The translations under genes and the position numbers were made by a program. Below, one piece after another: positions 18,172-27,264 of a DNA stretch of 64,000 nt. Positions within the stretch are counted from its first letter, which is position 1; each line of letters begins with the position of its first letter. Below the pieces are notes generated by a model. That model was given only the letters and a program-made list of their open reading frames with translations, had not been told where the DNA came from and searched no databases. Source of the DNA: an uncultured Rikenellaceae bacterium (lineage in GTDB: Bacteria > Bacteroidota > Bacteroidia > Bacteroidales > Rikenellaceae). The DNA lies in contig CAMLTW010000003.1 in NCBI GenBank assembly GCA_946486375.1, positions 56,668-120,667 of the forward strand, given 5' to 3'.

Positions 18172-18226
18172 AATTTCAGGTGTAAAAAGCGGCCTTCCGG
18201 ACAAAAATAAATTATTTTTTTCTTTT

Positions 18227-18817
18227 TTACAAGTTTTCATGCTCTTTCTCCAGCAGCAGGGCCGTCTTTTCCAGCATGTTGTAAAAAGGCGCGCCGAACC
18301 GGCGAACCAGCGGTTCCTTCAGCATCCGGTAAAGAGGGGTTCCTCTTTTTTCGCCCAGCTCCAGGGCGGGGCGACAAACTTCCCACCGGTGAAAATTCAG
18401 CCCCGTAGTGCCGTTGCCGAACCGGGCGACCCGGATGGGGTAGAGGTGACAGGAGATCGGCTTCCGAAAACCGGTTTTTCCTTCCAGGAACGCCTTTTCG
18501 ATGGCGCAGCGGGTGATTCCGTCTTCCGTAGCCGCCGCATAGGCGCATTCGGAACCGTCGATCAGCGGGGTGGTGAAATCCCCGTCCCGGTCGATCACCA
18601 TGAATCCCTGCGCTTCCACGGTCCGGATTCCTTCCGGCTTCATGTAGGGACGGAAAGCCTCGTATTCGAATTCCAGGGTTTCCACTTCTTCCTCTTCCAG
18701 CGGGGCGCCGGAGTCCCCTTCGACGCAGCAGATCCCCCGGCAGGCGGCAAGATCGCAACAGAAACGGACGTCGAAAAGGTCGGTGCTGACGATTTTATCG
18801 TCGATCTGAATCATCAT
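18227..18817 (-). CDS. DUF3109 family cysteine-cluster protein
   Basis: A 196-residue cytosolic protein with a YkgJ-like pattern of conserved cysteines: FCCDLAACRGICCVEGD near residues 19-35, C-A-Y near 90, RCAIE near 103 and ISCHLYPIRV near 121. Such clusters probably bind zinc or an iron-sulfur cluster. No enzymatic activity is known for the family. It starts 12 nt after yqgE in a tight operon with ruvX and def. ATG codons at 18817 and 18814 are both possible starts. Confidence 0.88.
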   Translation of the reverse strand: MMIQIDDKIVSTDLFDVRFCCDLAACRGICCVEGDSGAPLEEEEVETLEFEYEAFRPYMKPEGIRTVEAQGFMVIDRDGDFTTPLIDGSECAYAAATEDGITRCAIEKAFLEGKTGFRKPISCHLYPIRVARFGNGTTGLNFHRWEVCRPALELGEKRGTPLYRMLKEPLVRRFGAPFYNMLEKTALLLEKEHENL

Positions 18818-18829
18818 GAATCGAAAAAT

Positions 18830-19399
18830 TTAATTATCGGAAGGATTCTCCGGAACGAGCGCCCAGTGGCGGTAGTCTTCGCACTGTTCGGCCACTTCGT
18901 ACCACAGCCCCGGATCGCACCCGAGCAGGTCGGCTTTCGCGGCCGGACAGACGCCCCAGTCGCCTCGCATGAATTCCGCCTGCAACTGGCCCGCGCTCCA
19001 ACCGGCATATCCCAGAAAGAAACGGATGGAGCCGGGCGGCACTTCGTTCGATTCCGCGAGCTGGCGCAGCACTTCGAACGGGCCGCCCCAGTACAGGTTT
19101 CCGGTGACGTGAACGGCTCCGGGCAGAAGGATGTTGCCCAGCGTGTGCAGATAGTGGAGGGTCGCCGGATGCACCGGGCCGCCGAGGCAGAGGGAATACT
19201 CCAGTCGCGGGAAATTTTCCACCAGATCATACAGGTTCAGGGTAATGGGCTTGTTCAGAATGAAACCCACGTCTCCCGCTTCGGCATGTTCCGTCAGCAG
19301 GATGACCGAACGCCGGAAATAAGGATCGGTTCCGTAAGGCTCCGCCAGCAACAGCGAACCCGTCCGCACCTTCCTGTATTTCTCCGGATCGCCGATCAT
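18830..19399 (-). CDS. yqgE: YqgE/AlgH family protein
   Basis: A 189-residue protein of the YqgE/AlgH family, whose biochemical role is not established. Family features: SLLLAEP near residue 16, the GFILNKP motif near residue 45 and LGGPV near residue 71, followed by a conserved YAGWSAGQLQAE block near residue 130. Its ATG overlaps the stop of the deformylase gene by 4 nt (ATGA), which suggests translational coupling. The family is often linked to ruvX (yqgF), as here. Confidence 0.92.
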   Translation of the reverse strand: MIGDPEKYRKVRTGSLLLAEPYGTDPYFRRSVILLTEHAEAGDVGFILNKPITLNLYDLVENFPRLEYSLCLGGPVHPATLHYLHTLGNILLPGAVHVTGNLYWGGPFEVLRQLAESNEVPPGSIRFFLGYAGWSAGQLQAEFMRGDWGVCPAAKADLLGCDPGLWYEVAEQCEDYRHWALVPENPSDN

Positions 19400-19950
19400 T
19401 TGACGATCTTGCTCTTGTAGGAGGCTTTGTATTTTCCCTTGGCCATGTTGTTGAGCTTGTTTTGCAACAACGTCCGCCGCAGGGGAGAAAGGTAATCGAT
19501 GAACGCTTTTCCCAGAATATGGTCGTATTCGTGCTGGATGATCCGGGCGGCGATTCCGCCGTATTCCTCGTCGTGCTCCACGAAATTTTCGTCCTGATAG
19601 CGGATTTTTACCCGCGAGGGACGGCTGACGTCTTCGTGAATCCCCGGAAAGCTCAGGCATCCTTCGTTGAAAAGGGTTTCCGTGCCGAAGCGTTCGTAGA
19701 TTTCCGCGTTGATGAAGGCCTTCTTGAAACCTTTTACTCCGGGATCGTCCTCTCCGAAGGGAGTACCGTCGATGACGAACAGGTTGATGGCCTTTCCGAT
19801 CTGGGGAGCGGCCAGCCCGACGCCGTCGGACGCGTACATGGTTTCGAACATGTCGTTCACCAGCTGTTGCAGTCCGGGATAGTCCTTTTCTATCTTTTCG
19901 GTTCCGCCGCGCAGTACGGAGGAGCCGTGGACGTAGATGGGATAAATCAT
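19396..19950 (-). CDS. def: Peptide deformylase
   Basis: Removes the N-formyl group from nascent proteins. The 184-residue protein has all three signature motifs: GVGLAAPQ (43-50), EGCLS (96-100, Cys metal ligand) and HEYDH (140-144, metal ligands and catalytic Glu). It starts 5 nt after ruvX and overlaps yqgE by 4 nt. Confidence 0.97.
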   Translation of the reverse strand: MIYPIYVHGSSVLRGGTEKIEKDYPGLQQLVNDMFETMYASDGVGLAAPQIGKAINLFVIDGTPFGEDDPGVKGFKKAFINAEIYERFGTETLFNEGCLSFPGIHEDVSRPSRVKIRYQDENFVEHDEEYGGIAARIIQHEYDHILGKAFIDYLSPLRRTLLQNKLNNMAKGKYKASYKSKIVK

Positions 19951-19955
19951 TTTGC

Positions 19956-20387
19956 TTATTCGGTTGTCTTTAAAAAATTACGGTGTTCGAGGTAGGACTG
20001 GAGGATGATCGCGGCGCTCACCTGATCTACCAGCCCCTTTTTTCGCCGGTCGCTTTTTTTGACCCCTCCGGCGATCATCGCCTGCAGGGCCATTTTGGAA
20101 GTGAAACGTTCGTCCTCCATTTCTATTTCGATCTGCGGATATTTTTTTTTCAGTTTTTCGACGAAAGGGGCGATGTATGCGTAGGATTCCGAGACTTCGT
20201 AGTTCATCTGCCGCGGCATCCCGACCACGATCGTGTCCACTTCGTTTCGGGAAAGATAGTCTTCCAGGAACCGGTCGAGGCGGGACGTTTCCACCGTTTC
20301 GAGTCCGCTCGCGATGATTTGCAGCGGATCGGTGACGGCCACTCCCGTTCGCTTTTTCCCGTAATCGAGCGCCATTATCCTCCCCAT
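19956..20387 (-). CDS. ruvX: Holliday junction resolvase-like protein RuvX/YqgF
   Basis: A 143-residue RNase H-fold nuclease implicated in 16S rRNA maturation. It begins MGRIMALDYGKKRTGVAV, with the catalytic Asp in ALDYG, and also shows VVGMPRQMNY, EDERFTS and a late DQVSAAIIL. The ATG at 20387 is supported by the family N-terminus and by a TATCTTTG promoter element at 20413-20406, just upstream. First gene of the operon ruvX-def-yqgE-DUF3109-M23. Confidence 0.95.
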   Translation of the reverse strand: MGRIMALDYGKKRTGVAVTDPLQIIASGLETVETSRLDRFLEDYLSRNEVDTIVVGMPRQMNYEVSESYAYIAPFVEKLKKKYPQIEIEMEDERFTSKMALQAMIAGGVKKSDRRKKGLVDQVSAAIILQSYLEHRNFLKTTE

Positions 20388-20405
20388 AAGAAAATGCAAT
20401 TTCGA

Positions 20406-20413
20406 CAAAGATA
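20406..20413 (-). promoter_or_regulatory. -7 element for the ruvX operon
   Basis: TATCTTTG on the minus strand, an exact TAnnTTTG match, 18 nt upstream of the ruvX ATG. The 5' leader would be very short. No TTTG at the -33 position. Confidence 0.6.
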
Positions 20414-20814
20414 GTAAAAAACGGGCACGGATGCCAGCCACCGCCTATGCCCGGATAAAGCCGCCGAAAGGAAATTCCCTTTGACGCCTCTTGCCGACGC
20501 ATGGGGGTGTCGGGTAAATGTCGGTTGCCGGAAGGAAAAACCGAATCGTTTTCCCTCCGGCAGCTGGATACGGCATGCATCCGGGATAAAAGGCGAAGCG
20601 GAATTCCCTGCCGTTGCGGGCTGACGGTTTCCCCGGAGATGACCGCGGAAAATACGAAGGGGAGGTCCGGATTCACTCCGACCTCCCCCTGAGGATAAGA
20701 ATATGGAAACTTCTCTTTTGGGATGCAATCGCCGTTTACGAGTCGCTTTCCTTTCCGGTTTCCCCTCCCGCGCTGCATACCTCATGGACGGAAAGGCGCC
20801 TCCGCATGAAAAAG
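20414..20814. other. Gene-free stretch between ruvX and recA
   Basis: About 400 nt with no recognisable coding sequence on either strand. Open frames exist but have unlikely composition and no family resemblance. It contains one strong hairpin (20660-20690, listed separately) and otherwise nothing identified. It may include the recA 3' untranslated region. Confidence 0.5.
20660..20690 (-). terminator. Probable recA terminator hairpin
   Basis: GGGGAGGTCCGGA pairs with TCCGACCTCCCC across the loop TTCAC, with a one-base bulge. On the minus strand it is followed by TTCGTATTTTCC, a weak T tract. It lies about 125 nt past the recA stop, far for a terminator, so an RNA processing or stability element is an alternative. 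Confidence 0.5.
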
Positions 20815-21906
20815 CTACTTGTTGCTGTTCGCACTGGCAATGGCCGCCCGCACCTTGGCTTCCAGCTCATCGCTCAGTTCCGCGTCCGTTTTCAGCAGTT
20901 GCTTCACCGTATCCCGTCCCTGGCCGAGTTTCCGGTCTCCATAGGAAAACCACGATCCGCTTTTCTTGATGATGCCGTGTTCCACGCCCAGGTCGATGAT
21001 CTCGCCTACCTTGGAGATTCCTTCCCCGAACATGATGTCGAATTCGGCCCGGCGGAACGGAGGCGCCACCTTGTTCTTGACGATCTTGACCTTCACCCGG
21101 GAGCCGAGCTGTTCCTCGCCGTCCTTGATGCTGGCCATCTTCCGGATGTCCACCCGGATGGATGCATAAAATTTCAGGGCGTTTCCTCCGGTCGTGGTTT
21201 CGGGACTTCCGTAGACCACACCGATCTTGTCGCGCAGCTGGTTGATGAAGATGCAGACGGTTCCGGTCTTGCTGATGGTTCCCGTCAGCTTCCGAAGCGC
21301 CTGCGACATCAGCCGCGCCTGCAGGCCCATCTTGGCTTCACCCATTTCCCCTTCGATTTCCGCCTTAGGCGTCAGGGCCGCCACCGAGTCCACCACGATG
21401 ATGTCCACCGCGCTGGAACGGATCAGGCTTTCGGCGATCTCCAAGGCCTGTTCCCCATGGTCGGGCTGGGAAATCAAAAGGTTTTCCACATCCACGCCCA
21501 GTCGCTGCGCATACGCGCTGTCGAACGCATGTTCCGCGTCGATGAAGGCGGCTACGCCTCCCGATTTCTGCGCTTCCGCGATGGCATGGATCGCCAGCGT
21601 CGTTTTCCCCGAAGATTCGGGGCCGAAAATTTCCACCACGCGCCCTTTCGGGTAGCCGCCCACTCCGAGGGCGGTATCGATGGTGATCGAACCCGACGGA
21701 ATCACCGCCACGTCCTGTATGCCTTTGCTGCTCATTCTCATAATGGCGCCTTTCCCGAAATCCTTTTCGATCTTGTCCATCACGGCGTTGAGCACCTTCA
21801 GCTTTTCGGGATTGACTTCCGCTCTTTTTATTTCTCTGACTTTATTTTCTTTGACCTCTACGTTCTCCGTACTGGTCGGTTGCGTTTCCTTGCTTTGTTC
21901 TGCCAT
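20815..21906 (-). CDS. recA: Recombinase RecA
   Basis: DNA strand-exchange protein and SOS coprotease, 363 residues. It has the Walker A motif GPESSGKTT, the MAW-type sequences, the L2-region residues around [16 protein letters not shown], and the usual acidic-basic C-terminus. The start at 21906 gives [10 protein letters not shown] followed by a charged extension of about 35 residues before the conserved [19 protein letters not shown]; this is somewhat longer than in E. coli. It lies downstream of bcp (80 nt gap). Confidence 0.97.
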   Translation of the reverse strand: MAEQSKETQPTSTENVEVKENKVREIKRAEVNPEKLKVLNAVMDKIEKDFGKGAIMRMSSKGIQDVAVIPSGSITIDTALGVGGYPKGRVVEIFGPESSGKTTLAIHAIAEAQKSGGVAAFIDAEHAFDSAYAQRLGVDVENLLISQPDHGEQALEIAESLIRSSAVDIIVVDSVAALTPKAEIEGEMGEAKMGLQARLMSQALRKLTGTISKTGTVCIFINQLRDKIGVVYGSPETTTGGNALKFYASIRVDIRKMASIKDGEEQLGSRVKVKIVKNKVAPPFRRAEFDIMFGEGISKVGEIIDLGVEHGIIKKSGSWFSYGDRKLGQGRDTVKQLLKTDAELSDELEAKVRAAIASANSNK

Positions 21907-21986
21907 ATCGTTGAATAAAAATGTTAATTGACACACTGAATGAATGGAATTATCTGCCGTATTGCGTTTTTCGAAAAAAACAGGAA

Positions 21987-22472
21987 TCATCGGACTCCTT
22001 CCTCCTCCTTCCGGTCGTACGCATCCAGGATTTGCCCCGCATGATCGCCCGTCTTCACCTTGTCGAACACCCGTTCGATGTTCCCTTCCGTATCGATGAC
22101 GAAGGTCGTCCGCAGGATGCCCATATAGTTTCTGCCCATGAATTTCTTTTCCCCCCACACGCCGTAACTTTCCGCGATCCGGTGCTCTGGGTCGGAAATC
22201 AGCGTAAACGGCAGGGCGTGCTTTTCCCGGAACCTGTCGTGAGATTTTTCGCTGTCGGGACTGACTCCGACGATTTCGAATCCCCGGTTCCGCAGTTCCG
22301 CGTAGCCGTCCCGCAGGCTGCATGCTTCCGCCGTACACCCGGACGTGTTGTCCTTCGGGTAGAAATACAGCACGACCTTTTTCCCCCGCTTTCGAAACTC
22401 TTCCAGCGAGACCGTTTTCCCGTCTTTGTCCGCACCCTCGAATCCGGGGGCTTTGTCTCCGATTTTCAGCAT
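21987..22472 (-). CDS. bcp: Thioredoxin-dependent thiol peroxidase (Bcp/PrxQ)
   Basis: A 161-residue peroxiredoxin that reduces hydroperoxides using thioredoxin. The active-site stretch [16 protein letters not shown] contains the peroxidatic Cys and a second Cys five residues later, the PrxQ arrangement. Upstream, TACCTTTA on the minus strand (22505-22498) is a near match to the -7 element. It may be co-transcribed with recA. Confidence 0.94.
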   Translation of the reverse strand: MLKIGDKAPGFEGADKDGKTVSLEEFRKRGKKVVLYFYPKDNTSGCTAEACSLRDGYAELRNRGFEIVGVSPDSEKSHDRFREKHALPFTLISDPEHRIAESYGVWGEKKFMGRNYMGILRTTFVIDTEGNIERVFDKVKTGDHAGQILDAYDRKEEEGVR

Positions 22473-22547
22473 ATGCCTTACGCCTTTGTTTGAGTTGTAA
22501 AGGTACGGAAAATCTATGAAACCGCCATATAACTCAAGCCAAAAAAA

Positions 22548-22581
22548 CGCTTCCGTTATTAGTACACTAATAACGGAAGCG
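22548..22581 (-). terminator. dnaA terminator, perfect 16-bp hairpin
   Basis: CGCTTCCGTTATTAGT (22548-22563) and its exact reverse complement (22566-22581) are separated by two bases. On the minus strand the hairpin is followed by seven T. It lies about 107 nt past the dnaA stop. Confidence 0.85.
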
Positions 22582-22688
22582 AGCCTCTCTATCGTATGCC
22601 GGACAACCGGTTTTTCCCCTCTTTTTTCCGGGGTGAAACGAAACGGCGGAGACAGACTATTCCCGTCCCCCGCACCTCCCCCTACTTT

Positions 22689-24101
22689 TTACTTCATCAG
22701 GATTTTCTTTTCGATTTCTTCCAGCTGTCCGCGGAATTCCCGGTCGGTTTCCATCAGGTTGGTCACCGCTTTGCAGGCATGGAGCACGGTCGCGTGGTTC
22801 TTGCCGCCGATCGCCGACCCGATGGCCGTCAGCGGAGCTTTCGTGTGGTTCTTGCTGAGGAACATGGCGATCTGACGGGCCTGCGCGATTTCCCGCGTCC
22901 GCTTCTTGGAATTGAACTTCTCTTCGTCCAGCCCGAAGTGATCGCACACCACCTTGCAGATGTTCTCGATGGTGACTTCTTTCCGGGTATATTTTACATA
23001 TACTTTCAGAATTTCCTTGGCCAGCGGCACGGTGATTTTCCGGTTCAGGAACGAAGCGTTGGCGATCAGCGACGACAGGGCCCCTTCGATTTCCCGCACG
23101 TTGGCCGTGATGTTTTGCGCCATGAAAGCGATGACGTCCTCGGGCAGTTCGGTGCCCAGTTTGACGGCCTTGCTCTTGATGATCTTCAGCTTCGTCTGGT
23201 AGTCGGGCGGCAGCAGCTGCGTGGAGAGCCCCCACTTGAACCGCGTGATGAGCCGCTGTTCCACGTCTTTCAGTTCCACCGGCGGTTTGTCGGACGTGAT
23301 GATGAGTTGCTTGAACGACAGGTGCAGGTGGTTGAAGATGTTGAAGAACGTATTCTGCGTCTTGTCCTTTCCGGCCAGTTCCTGAATGTCGTCGATGATC
23401 AGCACGTCGATCATCTGGTAAAAATGGATGAAATCGTTCAGCTCGCCCTTGGTGGCCGCGTTCTGGAACTGGGCCTGGAATTTGTTCGTGCTGACGTACA
23501 GCACCTTCATGTCCGGATGCCGTTGCTTGACTTCCATCCCGATGGCCTGCGCGATATGGGTTTTGCCCAGTCCCGAATCCCCGTAAATGAACAGGGGATT
23601 GAACGGGGTCTTTCCCGGATTGATCGCCACGGCCAGCCCGGCTGACCGCGTCAGCCGGTTGCATTCCCCTTCCACGAACGTGTCGAAACAGTAGTTCGGA
23701 TTGAGCTGGGGATCGATGACGATTTTCCGGATGCCCGGAATGATGAACGGATTCTTTATATTTGCAGCGTTCTGCTGGGCGGCCGCGTAGGAATTCGTTC
23801 CGGAGAAAGAAGGCGTTTCGGGCTGCCGTTCCGCATCCACGCGCGGAATGGCATAACGCAGCCGGGTTTTCAGCCCGAACAGCTGGTGGATGATGGGGCG
23901 AAGAAAAGGAATGTAGTTCTTTTCGATATGACTCACATAGCTTTCGTTCGGAACGCGTAATCGCAACGTGGTTCCGTCGAAATCGAGCGGCACGATGGGC
24001 TTGAACCATTTGGTAAACTCCTCTTCCGAAGTCTGTTGCCGTATCCGGCTCAGACAACTTTGCCACACGTCACTATAAGCGGTATTTGTACTCGATAGCA
24101 T
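22689..24101 (-). CDS. dnaA: Chromosomal replication initiator protein DnaA
   Basis: A 470-residue AAA+ initiator. Domain I is N-terminal (WQSCLSRIRQQTSEEEFTKWF). A variable linker runs to about residue 130, then Walker A GDSGLGKTH and Walker B VLIIDDIQ. The C-terminal DNA-binding domain carries APLTAIGSAIGGKNHATVLHA. The start at 24101 (MLSSTNTAYSDVW) is preferred over 24158, which would add a non-conserved hydrophobic extension. dnaN and recF are not adjacent. It is divergent from pgm with an AT-rich intergenic region. Confidence 0.97.
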   Translation of the reverse strand: MLSSTNTAYSDVWQSCLSRIRQQTSEEEFTKWFKPIVPLDFDGTTLRLRVPNESYVSHIEKNYIPFLRPIIHQLFGLKTRLRYAIPRVDAERQPETPSFSGTNSYAAAQQNAANIKNPFIIPGIRKIVIDPQLNPNYCFDTFVEGECNRLTRSAGLAVAINPGKTPFNPLFIYGDSGLGKTHIAQAIGMEVKQRHPDMKVLYVSTNKFQAQFQNAATKGELNDFIHFYQMIDVLIIDDIQELAGKDKTQNTFFNIFNHLHLSFKQLIITSDKPPVELKDVEQRLITRFKWGLSTQLLPPDYQTKLKIIKSKAVKLGTELPEDVIAFMAQNITANVREIEGALSSLIANASFLNRKITVPLAKEILKVYVKYTRKEVTIENICKVVCDHFGLDEEKFNSKKRTREIAQARQIAMFLSKNHTKAPLTAIGSAIGGKNHATVLHACKAVTNLMETDREFRGQLEEIEKKILMK

Positions 24102-24339
24102 CTCTTTCTCTGGATTTCCTTTGTGCAAAATTGTATATAATTTTATTAAAAAAAACAAATTTCGTTCTTGTTTTTTCGGAGAATAATTCTATGTAATTTA
24201 GGGTGTAGTTTTTGTTGAAAGTTTTAAGAAACTGATTGTGAGAATTAAGAATTTTTACCTTATATTTGTGTGTACAATTTTTGCCCTGTTGTGAAAACGC
24301 TAACAGCTAAAAACGCTACATATATTAAAAAATATTGCT
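24102..24339. promoter_or_regulatory. AT-rich divergent dnaA/pgm intergenic region with one DnaA-box-like site
   Basis: The 238 nt are markedly AT-rich. One minus-strand sequence TTTTGCACA (24130-24122) fits the relaxed DnaA box TTWTNCACA and could allow dnaA autoregulation. On the plus strand TATATTTG (24261-24268) is a perfect -7 element, with TTG 22 nt upstream (24236-24238), probably driving pgm. A single box is too few to call an origin. Confidence 0.45.
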
Positions 24340-26082
24340 ATGAATACGGACTTGGATGCATTGGTGAATCAAAAGGCTGAAAAATGGTTGAGCGGTGATT
24401 ATGATGATGTTACGAAGGAAGAAATCCGCCGTATGATGAAGGACGACCGGAAGGGACTCGTGGAATCTTTTTATAAAAACTTGGAGTTCGGAACCGGCGG
24501 TTTGAGGGGGATTATGGGGGTCGGAACCAACCGTATGAACGCTTACACGGTGGCAATGGCGACGCAGGGTTTGGCGAATTATATTAAGTTGCAATTTGGG
24601 GATGAAAAGCTGAAAGTTGCTATTGCATACGACAGCCGGAACAACAGTGCGGAATTCGCGGACATCACCGCGCGGGTTTTCGCCGCCAACGGATTCACGG
24701 TTTACCTTTTCGATTCGTTGCGTCCCACGCCCGAGCTGAGTTTCGCCGTCCGCCAGCTGGGGTGCCAGAGCGGGGTGGTGATCACGGCTTCGCACAATCC
24801 GAAAGAATACAATGGTTACAAGGCGTATTGGAACGACGGAGCACAGGTGACGGCTCCGCACGACACCAATATCATCGGGGAGGTGAATAAGATCGAGTCG
24901 CTGGATCAGGTGAAATGGACGGGAGGAGAGGAAAACATCGTACGGATCGGCAAGGACCTCGACCGGATTTACATGGATAGGCTCCGGACGCTCATGCTTT
25001 CTCCCGAAGCGGTGGCCAGGCATGCCGATCTGAAGATCGTTTATACGCCGCTGCATGGAACGGGCGGGGTGCTGGTGCCGGAATTTTTGCGGGAAGTGGG
25101 ATTCCGGAATGTGACCGTGGTGCCGGAGCAGGCGGTACCCGACGGAAATTTCCCGACGGTCAAGTCGCCGAATCCGGAAGAACAATCCGCCTTGCAGATG
25201 GCTATCGACTTGGCGGTGAAGGAAGGGGCGGAGCTGGTGCTGGCCACCGATCCGGACGCCGACCGGGTGGGAATCGCCGTGCGGAACGAGAAGGGGGAGT
25301 TCGTGCTGCTTAACGGGAACCAGACGGCCGCCATTCTGACCTATTATCTTTTGACGCGGTGGAAAGAACTGGGTAAGCTGGACGGGAAAGAATTTATCGT
25401 CAAGACTATTGTGACCTCTGAACTGTTGGCGCGGATCGCCGAGTCGTTCGGCGTACCGTATTATAATGTCCTGACGGGGTTCAAATTCATCGCTGAAGTG
25501 ATCCGGCGCGAAGAGGGCAAGACCCGGTTTATCGGAGGCGGCGAGGAAAGCTACGGGTTCCTGGTCGGCGATTTCGTGCGGGACAAGGATGCCGTGATCA
25601 GTTGCGCCATGATCGCCGAGGCGGCGGCATGGGCGAAGGAGCAACAGGGGTTGTCTTTGTACGCGTTGTTGAAGAAGATTTATGTACAGTACGGTTTTTA
25701 TAAGGAATCGCTTCTTTCCATCACCAAACAGGGGAAGGACGGACAGGAAGCCATCCGGCAGATGATGACCGACCTGCGGGCCAACCCGCCCAAATCGATC
25801 CAGGGATCGCTCGTGGTGGAAGTGCGGGACTATCAGGAGCAGGTAACGCATGATCTGAAAACAGGAACGACCCTGCCGATCGAACTGCCGAAGAGCAACG
25901 TGCTGCAATTCCTGACGGAAGACGGCACGATCGTTTCCGCCCGGCCTTCGGGTACCGAACCCAAGATCAAGTTCTATTTCGGAGTGCGGGGGGATTTGTG
26001 CTGCGTGGAAAAATATGACGAGGTGGATCGGCAGCTGACGGAAAAAATCGAGGCGATCAAGCGGGAGCTGGGATTGATATAG
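24340..26082 (+). CDS. Phosphoglucomutase/phosphomannomutase
   Basis: A 580-residue alpha-D-phosphohexomutase of the large (PgmB/YhxB-like) branch. It interconverts glucose-1-phosphate and glucose-6-phosphate, or the mannose equivalents. Motifs in order: phosphoserine loop TASHNPKEYNGYK (near residue 148), metal loop DPDADRVGI (near 305), sugar-binding GGEESYGF (near 400) and phosphate-binding RPSGTEPKIK (near 535). The length of about 580 is normal for this branch. It is divergent from dnaA and followed after 76 nt by a cell-wall hydrolase gene. Confidence 0.94.
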   Translation: MNTDLDALVNQKAEKWLSGDYDDVTKEEIRRMMKDDRKGLVESFYKNLEFGTGGLRGIMGVGTNRMNAYTVAMATQGLANYIKLQFGDEKLKVAIAYDSRNNSAEFADITARVFAANGFTVYLFDSLRPTPELSFAVRQLGCQSGVVITASHNPKEYNGYKAYWNDGAQVTAPHDTNIIGEVNKIESLDQVKWTGGEENIVRIGKDLDRIYMDRLRTLMLSPEAVARHADLKIVYTPLHGTGGVLVPEFLREVGFRNVTVVPEQAVPDGNFPTVKSPNPEEQSALQMAIDLAVKEGAELVLATDPDADRVGIAVRNEKGEFVLLNGNQTAAILTYYLLTRWKELGKLDGKEFIVKTIVTSELLARIAESFGVPYYNVLTGFKFIAEVIRREEGKTRFIGGGEESYGFLVGDFVRDKDAVISCAMIAEAAAWAKEQQGLSLYALLKKIYVQYGFYKESLLSITKQGKDGQEAIRQMMTDLRANPPKSIQGSLVVEVRDYQEQVTHDLKTGTTLPIELPKSNVLQFLTEDGTIVSARPSGTEPKIKFYFGVRGDLCCVEKYDEVDRQLTEKIEAIKRELGLI

Positions 26083-26158
26083 GTTTTTGGAATACAGTCA
26101 GTTTCACGGATACGCTGTTAAGCGGGAAGTAGTATCGACGGAAGACAGGAAGAAAAAC

Positions 26159-27124
26159 ATGCGGGGAAGAAACCGAATTTTGTGCGGCTTGTTGGTTTTG
26201 TGCAGCGGAGCGACCGTTGCGTCGGCGCAACGGATCACGCGGGAGGAGTATATTCTGAAGTATAAGGGGATCGCCATCGAGCAGATGGAGCGATTCGGGA
26301 TTCCGGCCAGCGTCAAGATGGCGCAGGCATTGCTCGAATCCGACAACGGAAACAGCCGGCTGGCGAAAGAGGCGAACAACCATTTCGGCATCAAGTGCAA
26401 GGGGGACTGGAAAGGAGAGGTGGTGGAGCACGATGACGATGCGGCGGGGGAATGTTTTCGGAAGTACGGGAGCGTGGAGGAATCCTTCGAGGATCATTCC
26501 CGTTTTCTGGACGATTCTCCCCGGTATAACGACCTTTTCGACCTGAAACCGACCGATTACCGGGGATGGGCCTATGGTTTGAAACGGGCCGGGTATGCGA
26601 CCAATCCGAAGTATCCGGAACTGCTGATCGGGATCATCGAGGAAAACAAGCTCTACCTGCTGGACGAGGGGGTGGATGTGACGTACAACGATATCCGGCG
26701 GGAACAGAGAGCCGTGGATCTGGGCGGAACGAATGCGCGGCCCGTGAATGTGGACGATTATACGGTGACGATGGATCGGGCGGGCGGAAGACCGGTGAGG
26801 TATAACAACGGGGTGCCGTACGTGCTGGCCGGGCCGGGCGATACGTTCGAGTCGATAGCGCGTGATTTGCGCATGAGCGTTTCCTGCCTGTTGAAGTTCA
26901 ACGATCTCGCCTCGCCGGTCGGTTTGCAGGAAGGGCAGGCGCTTTACACGCGGAAGAAAAACAAACGTTCCGAGAACGGATACCTGCTTTACGAGGTGAA
27001 AGCGAACGATACGATGCATTCCATTTCCCAGCGTTTCGGGATCCGGCTGAAAAATCTTTACCGGATCAACAACATGAGCGGAAGCGACACGATCCGCGAA
27101 GGGCAGCAGATCCGCCTGCGGTGA
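26159..27124 (+). CDS. Secreted glucosaminidase with two LysM domains
   Basis: A 321-residue envelope hydrolase. A signal peptide (ILCGLLVLCSGATVASA) precedes a mannosyl-glycoprotein endo-beta-N-acetylglucosaminidase-type (FlgJ/GH73-like) domain. That domain has SVKMAQALLESDNGNSRLAK, NHFGIKCKG and the catalytic-region motif SFEDHSRFL, then YNDLF and YATNPKY. Two LysM modules follow (GDTFESIARDLRMSVSCLLKFN and NDTMHSISQRFGIRLKNLYRIN). It likely trims peptidoglycan during growth. The ATG at 26159 is chosen because the signal peptide starts there. Confidence 0.92.
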   Translation: MRGRNRILCGLLVLCSGATVASAQRITREEYILKYKGIAIEQMERFGIPASVKMAQALLESDNGNSRLAKEANNHFGIKCKGDWKGEVVEHDDDAAGECFRKYGSVEESFEDHSRFLDDSPRYNDLFDLKPTDYRGWAYGLKRAGYATNPKYPELLIGIIEENKLYLLDEGVDVTYNDIRREQRAVDLGGTNARPVNVDDYTVTMDRAGGRPVRYNNGVPYVLAGPGDTFESIARDLRMSVSCLLKFNDLASPVGLQEGQALYTRKKNKRSENGYLLYEVKANDTMHSISQRFGIRLKNLYRINNMSGSDTIREGQQIRLR

Positions 27125-27198
27125 GCCGGTATGAGTTGGAAGGGGGGAATGTTGCGGAAGGCGGGGAACAGGAAAGGAGTGAAACGACAAAAAATGTT

Positions 27199-27206
27199 TA
27201 TATTTG
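27199..27206 (+). promoter_or_regulatory. -7 element for the conserved unknown gene
   Basis: TATATTTG, an exact TAnnTTTG match, about 59 nt before the ATG at 27265. No convincing -33 element. Confidence 0.5.
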
Positions 27207-27264
27207 ATTCCTTTTTCACGGCGAAAGAGGGAAAACGACCGAAAGAGAAAGCACAGTTTGAACT

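Noticed and set aside
24102..24339. Chromosomal origin next to dnaA
   Set aside because: Only one relaxed DnaA-box-like site is visible and dnaN is not adjacent. The evidence is too thin to call oriC.
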